A DNA stretch of 64,000 nucleotides, from positions 397,084-461,083 of the forward strand of contig CAJNYU010002338.1 of assembly GCA_905331475.1 (NCBI GenBank), given 5' to 3'. Made by a program: the position numbers and the translations under genes. Under the pieces are notes generated by a model. That model made no database searches. It saw only the letters and a list, made by a program, of their open reading frames with translations, and was not told where the DNA came from. Positions within the stretch are counted from its first letter, which is position 1. Every line of letters begins with the position of its first letter. This DNA comes from Rotaria socialis. Lineage: Eukaryota; Rotifera; Eurotatoria; Philodinida; Philodinidae. Positions 40,937 to 59,436 of the stretch are shown here, one piece after another.

Positions 40937-43900
40937 AAAAGGAAAATGCAAAGGACAATCTATGTCATTTATACGAGAAAGGAAAGATAAAGTGATATAC
41001 TGCTTCGTTATTACTGTATGTGTATGCTTTTATTCACATGCACCTGCTGTAGGATATGTTGGTTACGCAAACGAATCGAAAGACTAAGAAAAATTAATTT
41101 CTCAAATAGGTCATAGTATAATATGCACAAAAATCGTTCATTATTTTTTGTGGTAGTTTCGATTACTATTTATAAGTTACAACAAATTATAGCATTAAAA
41201 ATTCTATATGAAGACTTGTAATTATTAGTTCAAACTGAAATTGAAGCTGTGAATCATGAGAAAAACTGCCTGATGACGATCAAACAAAGACAAGATGTTT
41301 CTCTAAGATATTGAGTTAATTAAATAATTGACGAAAAGAATCATGTTAATATTTTTTTGTGATGATTTTAATCCATCCAAAATAGGAGAAAAAGCTACCC
41401 AATTGTTATAGTAGTATGCAGCTGGGAAAAACAGCATATTGAGTATCTAATTTGGTTGTAGTTAAAAGAAATAATCTCGTGCTGAAACATCCAAACGCAA
41501 ATATAACTTTATCGCTTTAAAACTTAGTTAGATACAAATTTTACTTGAAGAATAACTCAATATTTTCAATTATTCAGACTATATCTGCAACTGTAGTTAT
41601 ATTTAATTTTGATTAATCTTCATTGATGTACTGTGTTCCTTTTAGTAATATGCGTTAATTTCGAAGAATTCACTATAAATTAGATTTAACCTATTTAATT
41701 TTCTAAAAATGCAGCCCTTCTACTTGTTCCAATGAGTAGACAAACATCAAAGTCTGATTCGATAGGGCTACACTGCAAAACAAAATCCGCAGAATAATAA
41801 ACGAAAAAAACGTTTTTGATAGGATATTACACAAAAAAAAGAGTTTTGTGAATGTGCAACGTGACGCAAACCCTTTTTTCTGTGTATGAAAAAGATGATA
41901 AACATTTTTTTCGTTTATGATTTTGAAAAAACGTTTATGTCCAGTTTCAAATTCATAAGCCCTCATTTTTACAGTGGTCAGTCATTAGCACAAGTTCGTA
42001 GGTTAATATTCTGTTTTATAGTTCGCACTATATTTATTATATGTCTAGCCATTGTTTAGTAGTTTAGAAACAGCATATTCAGAGTTAAATTGAAGAGTAA
42101 AATCTTATTGAGTTTTGCTTAGTAGCATAAATCACAGAATCCTGACAAACAATAATTATGTGTATCTTTACTATTTAATAACTATTCTCAGATTTCTCAA
42201 GACAAAACTATTCTGACAACGTGAGCGACTTCATTCAATTGTTTATCCCGATATATTTATATTTTCTTCTTATACCATTTTAATTGTTTGAACGCTGCTA
42301 ACACTGTATCTTATCTTCATATGCAGTTCATGTTGATAATAATGTATTAAATAATAGCTTCAGAGAATTCTACATAGACAGCTTCACTAACATTCAATAT
42401 TAATTTTATTCATCTTTTATTTGCGCAAATGATCTCCTACGACTGATGAGCTGGATTTGATGGAACTTAGCGGCTAAGATTAAACAATACTTTTTTTATT
42501 TTTATAAATATTTTATGAATCAAAGTTCTTTTACAATCTATTCCAGCAGTAGAAGCTGTGGGCGTAGGATGGATAATTAAAATAATGAGGAATAAAACAA
42601 CATCCTAGAGCTCCTGAACTTCTATGTGTTTCTGGAGATCTGAGAGTTGTACGCCACAGCATAATATAAATCTATTTTCTATAAATCAAGAGCTCTGATT
42701 CTGCCGGAGCTCAGAATTCACGAGATCCAGACAGGTCTCAATCGGTACGATAGCTGGCACCACCTTAGTTTTCTTTTTTTTTCATTTCACTACATTTTTT
42801 AGTAAAACACATGATCATATGAATTTATCTCTAGTCGAATCATAACTTTCTCTCGGTAAAATCAGGATTCCAATACTGCCCGAAAAAAAACCTGGTCTGT
42901 ATTGGAATTCTAATTCCGACCAGACAAAATTAAAATTGCAATTTTGCTCTAAGTATATATTTATCTATTCGATCTAGTCCGGCTATTTCATTTTTGTAAT
43001 TGTGTTTTTTGTTTGTTTTCAACTTATTTATATGTATTAACAACACTTAATCAGATATAAAGAAATAAAAGATACCAATTGTTGTAGGTGGCTGAGAAAC
43101 TGTCTAAAAAGATCTTTTTTTAAAGATAGATACTAGGCGAGGCGGGACGAGGCAGAGATATTCAACTTGTCAGCATAGTTAGGTGGTGACGGGTCATGTT
43201 TTTGACTGAGTCGCGGATCTCTGATCCATATTATCATTAATAATTTCAAAATAAAATTTAATTAGCGAATAAAATAATTTCTATTTAATATTTTACATTA
43301 TTTCAATTATTGGGAGTTTTGCATCAAATCTACATAGTAAATATCAAGAGCTGAATCGGAACCCTTGTCCACTCTCCCCAAATGACTCCTTGGATATTCG
43401 TCTGGGGAGAGTTGATTAGGAAACAGTTAAATATCAACTGTTGGATATCTCGCACAATGATAACAATGCTGCGTTTCTAGAATACAGTGTATGATAGTAT
43501 GATTCCAAACATGTTGAATATGCATATATTTATAATCAAATTTTCTTGTAAATAAAACATTTCTCAAATTCGAATATTTATTACGCATTAAATTAATAGA
43601 TTTAGTTAAATTTACACTTATCGGGGTGTTTTGAAGCTAAAATTGAAATGAAAAAAATTGTCAAGAATTGCATCGAATGTAAAAAATATCGAATCCTGAA
43701 AATTCTTGAGTCTGTAGAATGGTACTTTCCTTCCAAATAGTGACCATCTGCATGCAATAACTTTCAAAATGTTTAAAATTATTTATATTTATAAAACTCT
43801 AAAACATAAAATTATTTATTTATATATTAACCCGGGTTGTACGTTTGTGTGATTCTTCTCTTGAATCCACACGCTTGCCCTGTATGTACCCTAAAGACAT

Positions 43901-44503
43901 TGATATTATTGTAAACTGAAAAATAATGTCCATTTGTAAAAATAGACATTTCTTTACTAAAGGCTTCGTAACTCCTTTGGCGTGTGTCTTAGACTATAAT
44001 TTATCTTCTTAATACAGCAAATAACTTTCGTTATTTCAACTGATAAAAGCGAATGAAAATGAAAACTGACTAAGGCATTAAAAACAGAAATTAAACATCC
44101 ATTCAGAAGTTGCACTCTTCGATTTACAAATAGACTTATTATTTCAAATGTTTATATGTTGTTTTGTTTATCATGAAAACTATTTTGAAAAAAAGAACGT
44201 CAAACATGTCTGATGTGGTGTAAACTTTTTTCACAATATTCATCATCCGTTATGATTATTGCAAGAAAGCAAACAAAAGTTTGATGACAAGACATAAACA
44301 CAAAGATTCTAGAACATACAATAATTGATTGATCTTTTCTAACCAAAAACAAAAGCAACAACAACGAGAATCAAAACGAACACGAGCACTGATCATAATA
44401 ATAATAATGTTTGAAGAAAACGAAATGTATGTTTGTTTGTTTTCAAAACAAAGAAAAAAAACAAAGTTGAGACAAACGCAGGCTTAAATACGTTAAAGAG
44501 GCT
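40937..44503. other. Intergenic DNA between two minus-strand genes
   Basis: AT-rich with no coding exon recognised. It contains a hairpin at 43371-43412 (ACTCTCCCCA and its exact complement TGGGGAGAGT around a 22-bp loop). A possible decayed repeat near 42865-42925 has CTGGTC and GGAATT motifs repeated in inverted order. A short GC-rich patch lies near 43135-43155. The right end includes the MSK1 3' UTR. Confidence 0.45.
43371..43412. repeat. Short hairpin (10-bp perfect stem)
   Basis: ACTCTCCCCA at 43371-43380 pairs with TGGGGAGAGT at 43403-43412. It is GC-rich compared with its surroundings. It may be a MITE core or chance; no T-run for a terminator-like role and no gene link. Confidence 0.5.
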
Positions 44504-49467
<4,964 letters not shown>

Positions 49468-49503
49468 GGTTTTGTATGTGTTAGCCCAAATTAATAATCA
49501 TCT

Positions 49504-52500
49504 GTAAATCAATGATAATCATATGTTTGCATTCATTCTTTTTTTCGTTCGTTTGTTCAATTTATTTCTTAATAGAATGAGTCACATATCCGTCTCTGCT
49601 CGTATTTTATCTGATTGGAGCACTATATACAGTACGTAAACTAGCGCCGCCCGGCTGTTTTCGGGAGTTTCCAACGAATTAAACATATACACATACGACA
49701 GTTTTTCTCAATCAGCGTAAATATGTTGAAAAAAACATTTCATATTCTAGATTAATGCACTATAAATGACAAAAACTTTTGTTCAAGAATACTTAAATTG
49801 GTTTGTTTAGACTTGATCAAAATTCGTTTGGAAATCATGTGTGTGTCAGTTGAAAACGAAAAGAATATTGATAGAAAAGTTCTATGATAATTGAATTTTC
49901 ATAAGAAAATCAGATAGATCAAAGCAATTATGATAATATTCATCTAGTTTACTTGAAAACAAAGAGAGAGGGCGTTCTTTGACGCCATTTTTCTCATCTT
50001 TTCTTATGAAATGAAGATAATACGTTAGATCTGATCATGTTGTCTGTAAAAATAAGATTTCTAATGCTGTCGTTCAATATTCGAACAACATAACGTATAT
50101 AAGAAACTAGAACACATTGAATCGTTTACCTCTTTCACTGGAAACAATCAGTAATAACTTTATTAACACATTGGATGTTATTCATGATATTATAGTGCAT
50201 TCTTCAAAGTGTTTTATTATTATTCGTAGCAAATGTGCATATCTTCAACAGAATGATTGTCACAGCCAATGATCTGAAGTATTTCAACAGATGAAAAACT
50301 TTCAAAAAGAAATAACTGAAATAATCAGCCAGCGATAAAATATTGAAAACAAAAGAGTCAAACTTTTTCAACTGTGTTTAAAATCTCATTCAATACGTTT
50401 CAAATGCGTAAGTTACTATAAAATGTGTGAATAGATGTTACAGTAGATTATTTCAAATACACAATGATCAATTCTATCATTTTCAATAATCTGAGATGAT
50501 TCATGAAGACTTTGAACTCTCTCTCTATTGATGACAGTGTCAATTATATCATTCATATAAATATTCAGTACATAGACATTAAAAGTTTCAACACAATCAA
50601 AAACCCTAAGAGAGAGTCCATGAGGCCATCGAAAAACCGAGGCACTCGATAAAAATTAGACTTTTGATTTGATGTTTCCATCTTGTTCAGCATCATCTAA
50701 AACCTATAAATCCAAATTTCTGCTGCATTTGGTTGAGCTGGTGAAAAATTAGATCAATTTTACTGTCGAGGACTGACAATATTTTTTGAAAAAAAAGGTC
50801 AAAAATGATCAGTATAAAGTTGAATTATTTTAGGCGACAGGAGATGAACGAAAGTTTTAGTATAATATAACAGAAGATAGAGCGTGAAAAGCTGAACAAA
50901 ATGGTATATTTACATATTATTTTTCAATGAGCAAAGCTCATTTTATTGGTCAAATACTATCGATGACTGGCTATTTTTCGAGTAAAAAGTATGTGAATGC
51001 TTTTCTTTGTTTCATTTGCCATTCAGTCATTAAATGCGGACCCAGAGATATTTTTGTCCTATATTGTGTAGATTTTTCTCCTCTACAAAATGATCAAGAG
51101 AAAGTTTTAAAAAAAGGTATACTCGGGGTGAAAAAAGGCTTACAATGTTAACCACTAAGAGGGCATTTTTAGGAGATTTTTTTTTTGAAATTTTTTTTCG
51201 ATAAAAAACAAGTTTGAGTTGTTTCTGAAGTATATAAACTAAATAATGAACACCTAGTTTGATTTACGTAGATAGAATCAGTTAGCTAATTTTAAATTGT
51301 TTTAATGGCATTTTAGAATGTGTGAATTCCGTGTACGAATCAATGAGACTAATTTTTTTCTCTTCTTTCCAGTTGACTTTACTATTGGAATGAATGTGAA
51401 ACAGTAGATAGATGGCAAAAAGAAAAATCCAAAGGCAGAAAATAATTTTCCCGGGACATATCGGTTCCACGTGTTTTTCTTTCTGTTCAAGAACCATGGA
51501 CATCCTTGTTGAAACTCGGATATTCCGAGAACATCCTTCCTTTTCAAAGCAGGATGGGCTCTATGTGCCGCAGAGGAGAAACACGTAAAAGATTATTTTG
51601 ATAGGTGGCTATCAATCCTGCGTGGCTTGCCATAGACGAAAAATCTCTAGACATTTGATTGATAAATATTTCGGGAGAATATATTTTATAATAGCCGATC
51701 TAAACGCAATTCATCTTTTGATTTTGTTCAAAAGAAAAAACACAACGAGTGTGAAAATCCTCATAAACAAATAAAGCTGTCTGAACGAGCCTCGCAAAGT
51801 TTTGGGATTGTCTTCGGAGCCGCTAGGAAAGCGGCAAACTGATAAAAACGTTTTCGTTTTTTGTTCCTTATTGCTAAACATTCTAAACAATAAACTTCAG
51901 TAAAACTCTAACTGTTTATAAGAAACAATCTTGTATAATAAATACACACTTTACATAATGAAACGACTAAAGAAAATAGAAACACATTTTAAAACATTTA
52001 TACATACGCTTTGAATTTTAGTTTCTCTGAGCATAAATATGATCGGTTAAGTCACCTGATTTTTCATTGCATGTTGAAATTTTTTAAGAATTTTATATTA
52101 TTTAGCTAAGTGTCAGATGATTTGAATATGATACATCAAGTAACTTTCGTTAGAGAGATTATCTTGGGTAGTACAAGATTATTATAATGACATTATAATT
52201 AATAACGAGGTCTCACATGACATAAAAAATTGGGTGTGGATGTGGGTATTATTCAAATGCACACACCCGCACACTCTTAAGTAAAAATACTTGAAATAAG
52301 ATGCGATTACGTTTTCATGAGATCTTTTGGTAAATATAAAAAGGGTTGCTCTGAATAGTCTTAAAAAAATCTGGTCTGGTCTGGGTGACATTATGGGAGG
52401 TCAAAGTATTGAACTGACAAACTATGATACCTGTAAATATATACTACACTGAGAGACGTTAGAAAAAATGCCAAATAAATGAATAAATCAAAATTATAAC

Positions 52501-54737
52501 TACTTTATAGTAGATACGCGGGCTAGGAAATTCTATTATTTCGAAAATGTTTGCATTTGAAATTTCTATTCCATTCATTTAATATTTTTATACTGAAGAA
52601 AAGTTATCTGTATTATCAGATACATCTTCAATACATAACTTCTTTTCTTATGATGATAATACATGTGATATATGACATATAAAGTCGCAGGTATCATTTT
52701 ACTGTTCAACCACCATATTGACCTTCTGTCGGTATTAATTTAATCGTTCAATAAGTTTCTGAGCACACTATTCTTTCTATCAACGAAATTCAGCATATAC
52801 TATTGAGCTTCGTCTAAATCTTAGACTTCAATTCGCTCATACTTTTTAATGTCAATCCTATTCTAATTCTTCTAGATCCGTCACATTAAATATCAAAGTT
52901 CCCAATACTTAAGCTAGTTAAAATATAGAGTAAAAGTCTTAGATCCGTAGAGTGCTTTCGAAGATTCTTGAATGATTTAAGCATTGTCATTATTTGATGT
53001 AAGTGTGATTGTAAATAAACAGAACATCCACGCCCACATTCGCTACATTTTCTCGCTATCCAAATAGATGATTGTACTTTTGGGCGTGGTTGAGCAACCG
53101 AATTACTATTTAAAAAGAGATCTGTAAACTCTTGATATCTAAAAGTTTGTCTTCATAATCATCGATCAGCAAGAGCAAATGAAGCTCATATGGAAAACAT
53201 TTGTTCTTCCTATAAGTCTTACCAGTAAAATAGCAATTCATTGAATTGAAACCGGAATTTTCGTTCTTTCTTGCACCCATAAGTATGAGAAAGGGCTAGT
53301 TCAATAAAATATCGAATGGTCAAATCATTGCTGTATTTATATACAACCAATCAAGCAGATTGCTATTTGATTATAACCAAAAGACAGGGGGGAAAACTGT
53401 ACACTATCAAACCCGAGAAAAACAATAAGGAAACAAAAAATAAGCAATAGAAATCAAACAAAAGCGAAAAGTAACACAAATACAAAGACAAACAAATGAT
53501 ATATAATATTTGACGAATATTTAAAGTCGAAGATTTGATTAGAATTTTAGCAAGCAAATGGTCGCCAGTTAATTGGATTTTTTTGTGTCAGAAATAGTTT
53601 CTTTCCCTACAATACAGCGAATGAAAAAATAAAATAAAATCACAATTTAAGATTTTCCTATTTCAAAAAATATTGCACAAAAGTATTTAAGTAACTAAAA
53701 GAGTGAGATTACTGCTACTCGCTCAAATTTAATTTGAAAGTCATTTATCATATCTTATTATTTAATCGAATCTATGACATGTCATTAAGTAAACATGTAT
53801 ATTAGTCACTTGATTCCTCAATAATCATTTAGCAAAAGGTGACCAAATTTCATGCAGATCTTGTCTCTCAAATTTACAAAATCTTTCGAGTTGTCTTTTG
53901 GTAACATTCAAGATTTTATAAATGGCTCTAACAACGAAACCATAGTTTCAAAGTACCAGTTCTCATTCTAATTTTCATTATCCTGTTAATTCTATGAGCA
54001 TTATTTATTCGCACAAACCATCTAACATTCATTTACAGTGTCCTTGTCAAACAATATAAACACAAAGATTTGATCAAATAAGGATTAATCTATTATTATT
54101 GTCTCGCTATATTTTTACTATCATTAACATAAATCATTTTACAACACTTAGTATCCGTAGCCGAGATAAAAACAGTTCTCGTACGGATTTTAGATCGACC
54201 GACTGTCCGATATTGATCAGTCGAAGCTGTTCAGATTCGTACTAGTACCAGTCTTCGAAACAAACGGGCCGCTTCATTTCTAATTATGAGGAAAATAGCA
54301 AGCCATGTAGGTTTCGAAGTCTTATAAAATCTTTCGAAAATTCGTGAACTATTATTAAACCCGTCAGTTCTTACGTTTCTAGAAATTTTTATTCACTTTT
54401 CTCCAGACTACTGAAATCTATTTTAATCTCCTGCTGAATCAACGGAACTCCCTTGAAACCTAATAAAGTCTTCCTATCAAAATTCACTCTAATTCTTTTC
54501 AACTTCACTACTTCATTTTCTTTGTCCGCAATGTACAGTAGAAGAAGTCCTAGGCTGTGCAATGAAACTGGTACTTTTGATGAAAAATAAAATGTTCATC
54601 TAAAGAAAGATGACTTTTTTTAACCAATACATAAGGATTAAAAATTACATTTAACATTAAATTGATTAAAATGAGATTGGCGTCGAATATAAATCTATTT
54701 AAAAAGCGTATCAGCGCAGCCCCTTTCATATATGTCC
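49504..54737. other. Long gene-poor region
   Basis: About 5 kb of AT-rich DNA upstream of MSK1. No exon chain, RNA gene or complete transposon recognised; open frames stay below about 81 codons without motifs. It contains a 9-bp stem hairpin at 53028-53089 (CCACGCCCA and TGGGCGTGG) and a small GC hairpin near 51819-51835. Confidence 0.45.
53028..53089. repeat. Inverted CACGCCCA motif pair
   Basis: CCACGCCCA at 53028-53036 and its exact inverse TGGGCGTGG at 53081-53089, 44 bp apart, in otherwise AT-rich DNA. It could be paired GC-box/CACCC-like factor sites or a MITE remnant. Small enough to be chance. Confidence 0.4.
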
Positions 54738-54905
54738 AACTTGAAACTTGAAATTTTCAACTTTTCAACCAATAGCATTCTGAAGAATGATGACTCACAC
54801 ATATATCGCCATAAGTTGAAAGTTGAAATTTTCTATTTTCAACTGAATTCAAGTTTGACACTACTGGCCCCTTTGGGGCTTAAATGTGGAACTCACATAT
54901 ATCCG
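54738..54905. repeat. Degenerate two-copy tandem repeat, about 75-100 bp unit
   Basis: A block running from AACTTGAAACTTGAAATTTT (from 54738) recurs as AAGTTGAAAGTTGAAATTTT (from 54813). The following motif ACTCACACATATATC recurs as ACTCACATATATCC near 54891. The TTGAAA/TTTCAA motifs also fold on themselves. Confidence 0.55.
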
Positions 54906-55007
54906 TTAGGCTCACTATGCTAGTCCTAAGTAGTTTAAGCGGAAAACTGTAGTAAAATCTACCTTTGTTTTCTAAAATCTGTAATTACGGCATTACCTAT
55001 TTACTTA

Positions 55008-55084
55008 TGTCTTGTAATGGTGGCCTATGATGATTGCTAGTGTCTATAATAGTGGCATATACTGGTTGCTAGTGACTGTAATGG
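55008..55084. repeat. 32-bp tandem repeat, about 2.4 copies
   Basis: Units 55008-55039, 55040-55071 and a partial copy at 55072-55084 share TCTATAATRGTGGCMTAT and end in TTGCTA. Units differ at about a quarter of positions. Likely a minor satellite remnant. Confidence 0.65.
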
Positions 55085-56509
55085 GCAGACCTTAGGTTTT
55101 TTGAATTATCTGTGATGAAAACAATGAAGAAATAACAGCCTAATTAGTAGTTTCTAATTAGCACAATTGTGAACTCATTAATGCCTGTAATGAAGAGGGG
55201 AGTATAGGGTGGGTGGGGAGCCGCAAAAATCTCGCTTTTAAACTTACACTCAACAGTTTCTTCGAAAATATACGTGAGTTTTTCAAAAAATACTCGAAAC
55301 TATCCAATGAAACAACGGGTGCAACTACAGTTCGGCTTTTATTTTATATTTTATATAGGGCTGTGATGAAATACCGTGAAGATTTCATTTCTTTTTGAGA
55401 GAAAGAGCAAAATTTACTAAGCTTTGTTTTTCATAGAAAATATTATGTATTTTTTTGACAATGTCTCTCCCAGAATAAACTTTATCTTTTGTGAAATACG
55501 ATCCACAACAGTGTTAATATATATAGGGCAGAAATTTGCATCCACTTCTCAATGACCGTGATAAACTGCGGGCCGATCACCCCCGCCACTGTGACCGTAT
55601 AATCGTCAGTGTAGTTCTGTTTTAATGCTTGTTATTTATTTGTGTTGATTTATTTATAATTTCCCAATTTTTCTTTATTTTATGTCACGCACATTATAAA
55701 TATTTTGAATTTTGATAAATTTTCGTTTTGTCTGAGCTCCGTCACTTCTTGCGATTTTATTCTCGATTCAAAACCTTTCTTCTTGCTCTCTCTTACTCGT
55801 TATCCATCTTCCAACCTTCCTTTTATGACTATTAAATACATCGATGAATCTTTATTCACATTCAATTCTCAATACTCTTATTATTGTCATTTACAATCAT
55901 TACTGTGACACTTGACATCTGCAATAGTTGCATCTCACATTCAACAACTAGTAGTGTAACACCGCCATACGTACCTCGACAATCACAGACTCTGGCACGG
56001 TCTCTGCAAACTATCATCGGTCGTGTTTCACTAAGATCATATTAGGTTATATGAACTACTTCCTTATTGTAGCTCTACGCGATTTTGTAATCAATGATGA
56101 AGGAATTTCTCTCAAAATAGATCGAATAAAGCAATTTTCATGGAATTAGCGACAATAGATACATCGTGTTTCACATTTTAATCCGACAGAGATTGCTCTA
56201 ACGGCTTTCTGACTGTAATCGACGCTGATGAAAAAGGTTGATATCAGACGACATGATAAAACTGTATATTTTGGTAGTTGTAAAACATGCAGACAAGTAT
56301 TTTTCTCAATGATGATACTTCTACATTATTACATTGTAAACTTCGGATTACATGAATAGAAATATGATGAATGTAATTTGATGAAATCTTTTCAATGTTC
56401 AAAAATAGCTAAGGAAACGTTTTCCTATGCATTTTGTTCTAAAACTTTTCAGCTCGTTGAAAAAAATTCTCAATCGAATTCTAGTAAATATTTTTGCAGT
56501 ATACTTCTA

Positions 56510-56673
56510 GCGGCAGGGTCAGCATTTTTTATCTGGGTGGGCTGAGAGAGCTCAAAGAGTATTCTAGGGGGCTTAGCTTCTTAATTAGTGAGAGCTTCAA
56601 ATTTTTCTCGGAGACTCGAAGCGATTCTGAGGGTGGGGGGCTCAACTCCCATCCCCGTGGCGCCGCCACTATA
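56510..56673. mobile_element. GC-rich short element with AGYGGC ends
   Basis: A 160-bp patch starts CTAGCGGCAGGGTC and ends CCCCGTGGCGCCGCCACT, whose complement begins AGTGGCGGCGCC. Its GC content is far above the flanks and it contains GGGTGGGGGGCTCAACTCCC. The imperfect inverted ends suggest a MITE or SINE-like insert; no clear target duplication. Confidence 0.45.
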
Positions 56674-57008
56674 TGATTCGCTCTTTCGAACAAATAAGAA
56701 TTAAATGTCTGCGACATTACATCATTCCTCTCTCTGAAAAACAAAACTCATACAGAATTCAGCCGCACCACTTATATTCTACTTACTTCTAGGAAACAAA
56801 AGTTTGCGCTTCGCAAAATCAGCCATGTGATCAAGGCTTTTTATACAATCGTTATTTTCTTTTGTATTTTTTTAGATAGATACACACGAGCCATTATTTC
56901 TCCTTGTTTTTCTTCACCAAAACGAAATGATGTGTGCAATATTACGTTATCTCGATATACAAATAGATAGATTACTGCTACAATAATGAAAACGTCACGT
57001 GCCACTGT

Positions 57009-58721
57009 TTATTTTTTGTCATCAATATTTCTCAAACAAATAAAAAAAATATGATTCTTCTTAAAATCATTCTTATGGACCATCGCAATAGACTGCAACC
57101 TACGCTGAAACATATTCTCAATCATTTTACTTTTTGATCTGTTAGCTAGTGAGCAAACCTGCGGGTAAAATGGCAATGAGCTCAGATGAATTTCGAGTTC
57201 TCCTTCAGTGCACTCAACAATACCGCTTTTTTCTAATACGGCTGGAGTTTTAATATAATTTGTTTTTAACGTTAATTACTCACCTAAAAATGGTAAAATA
57301 TAATATTTCATGAAGGATTCACATCGTCCCTCTGCTTGTACATCATTTTCATCATCTAAAAATACAGTGTTTGTTAGCATTATAACCCAAAGGAATTTTT
57401 TATTTTTATTTTTATCTTTTTAGACGCAAGTAACTTTATATTTTGTGAGTATGCTGATCTTACGCTCAAAATAAATAATTTATTCATTCATTTTTCTACT
57501 GTGCATTTCCATACCATCTCAGTCCCGCTTACAAAGTTGACCTTCGATGTCAATGAAAATGTGGCAGTTTGTAAAGCTTTTCATTCTTAGAACATAGAAG
57601 GAAACTTTCCCAAAAGTTTATTTACATGGAAATATGTGCGCATTAGTCTAAGAAAGAATAATCATAAATCTCTAAAGAAACGTTATCTTTTCGCACTGTT
57701 TAGCCCAAGTATTTTCGGCTCACTTTCAAAAGAGATTCAATTCTTTGTTTATACGAAAACTTTTAAACACTTTCCAGCTATTTAATTCTTTCTACAGGCA
57801 CTTCATTTTTCACGGAGTTATTTAAAGCCTTCATGGCTAGTTAAATGCTTGTCAACCCTTTACTCACATCGAATAGATATCCATTGGATAGTTATTACGC
57901 TTGCAATACTTTCAAAAGACTCTCAGTACTAGTTTATAAATCTCTCTAGCCACGAAAATAAGTTTCCATTATTTATTTAAGGTTATTGGTCGTTTTCGAG
58001 TAAGGCACGTGGCTTGAAATTAGAATTTGTGATCAATAATCTAAAATAACGACTGACTTTATAGCAACATTTAGTTTATGAGTTTGGTCATCTTATAAGC
58101 TTTTAAACACGAGCGAGATAAAAGTTATTATAGCTATTTCAAAAATTTAAGAACCATTGTCGAAAAACATTCAGATTTGAAATGATCAGTTAGACAAAAT
58201 AAATAAATACGAAACTCTGTTAGAAACGAATCAGACATTTAAATAATTTAAAGCGTTCCTCCTTTTTCTAAATAACTGCGATAATCTCTAAATACTGCAA
58301 TATCTAAAATGTGCAGTTGCATTCAAAACCTACTGTAGCACTGTAAAAGTGCCACATTTTAAATAGCTATGCGAATTTAATTAAATAGCTGAATGTTTAT
58401 TTTAAAAAAAGTATCTTATTTGAGAAACTACGGAACTTTTCAACTCGAACATAAAATATTCAATTTCTTACGGTTCACAAGTATAATTTTATATATAGGC
58501 ACTTGGTTTGATGCATCATGCCAAAAGTGAACAACTTTTCCTGGGATAAGTGTAGCATTTGTGCTTGCATTTATAAAACATATATTAACTTGGGGTGGTA
58601 TATTGAAGTGGTCTTTAACTACGTTAACAAGTACTTCAATTGGAGCCGATAGACCGATATTTAATTCATACTGATTTTTTTTGTAAATAAAAGTAATTTT
58701 TTTTACAGCATCAGGATTCAT
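57009..58721 (-). CDS. Unrecognised 166-residue protein, possible ubiquitin-like N-terminus
   Basis: Four exons on the minus strand (58472-58721, 57284-57355, 57159-57241, 57009-57104) have GT-AG borders and fully consistent phases, giving 501 nt. I do not recognise the family. The N-terminal about 85 residues (KKITFIYKKNQYELNIGLSA, then VLVNVVKDHFNIPP, TLIPGKVVHFW and YKIILVN) show the strand-helix-strand rhythm of a beta-grasp (ubiquitin-like, PB1-like) fold. The middle has CESFMKYYILPFLAVLEKSG and CTEGELEIHLSSLPFYP; the end is basic. No signal peptide or membrane helix. An acceptor-like site ends 10 nt before the ATG. Intron 1 (about 1.1 kb) contains one arm of a large inverted repeat. Exons 2-4 are short, so the splice model is less certain than exon 1. 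Confidence 0.6.
57899..58111 (+). repeat. Large inverted repeat, left arm
   Basis: This 213-bp segment is the reverse complement of 63743-63953 with about three base differences and one 2-bp indel (GAGAG against GAG). It lies in intron 1 of the unrecognised minus-strand gene. The outer end is at GCTTGCAATAC, the inner end at TTTTAAACACG. No coding capacity seen. Confidence 0.95.
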
Positions 58722-58733
58722 TGTTCAAATTCT

Positions 58734-59436
58734 AAAAAGTGAGATGACTGTTAGACAAGCAACTAGAAATAAGTGAATAACAAATTGGCATAATGTGCAC
58801 TAGTTCAGTTCAAAATAATAGAATAGATATAATTTCTACAGACAGCACTGGGTAATGGTAAGCGCACTATGTTTTATGTGATAAACTACTACTACATTGA
58901 TAATTATTTCATACGAAACTATTAACAATGATGATGTCTTCTCAATTAGAACTAACTGATTGGTTAGATAAAGAATAAAGCGAAAACATGAAAAATAGAT
59001 GGCAGCATAAAACTTTGGCACTGTATCATAATTATACAGAACAATTACAAAATCAATCGCTATATTATAATCTATTTCTTTTCTTGTTTTCTTCTTCATC
59101 TTACATAAAATAATAAATATTTACTAGGTAGACTCTGTCGAAGTTAAAATATGTACGAGAAGTCAAACTGTATATATGTAAATCATATTTGGAAAGAAGA
59201 CAATCATGTCAATGTACTGTTTCTTTTTATTTTTTTACTTAGTGGTGAAGAATCAATACTAATTTGTCCATCATCTAACACCTAGTAGTATCTTCGTTGA
59301 TTATACATCAATTCGTGAAGATAGATCATTCAAAATTTTTGATATTCTGCATTGAAACAATACAATTATTCTTACTTCTATTTCTATTTTGTTAAGCTAG
59401 AAGTTTATATGGTCAACTTTTTATATTATCATTTAT
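58734..59436. other. Intergenic DNA between unrecognised gene and hAT element
   Basis: AT-rich spacer upstream of the 166-residue gene. No gene or RNA recognised. Confidence 0.4.
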
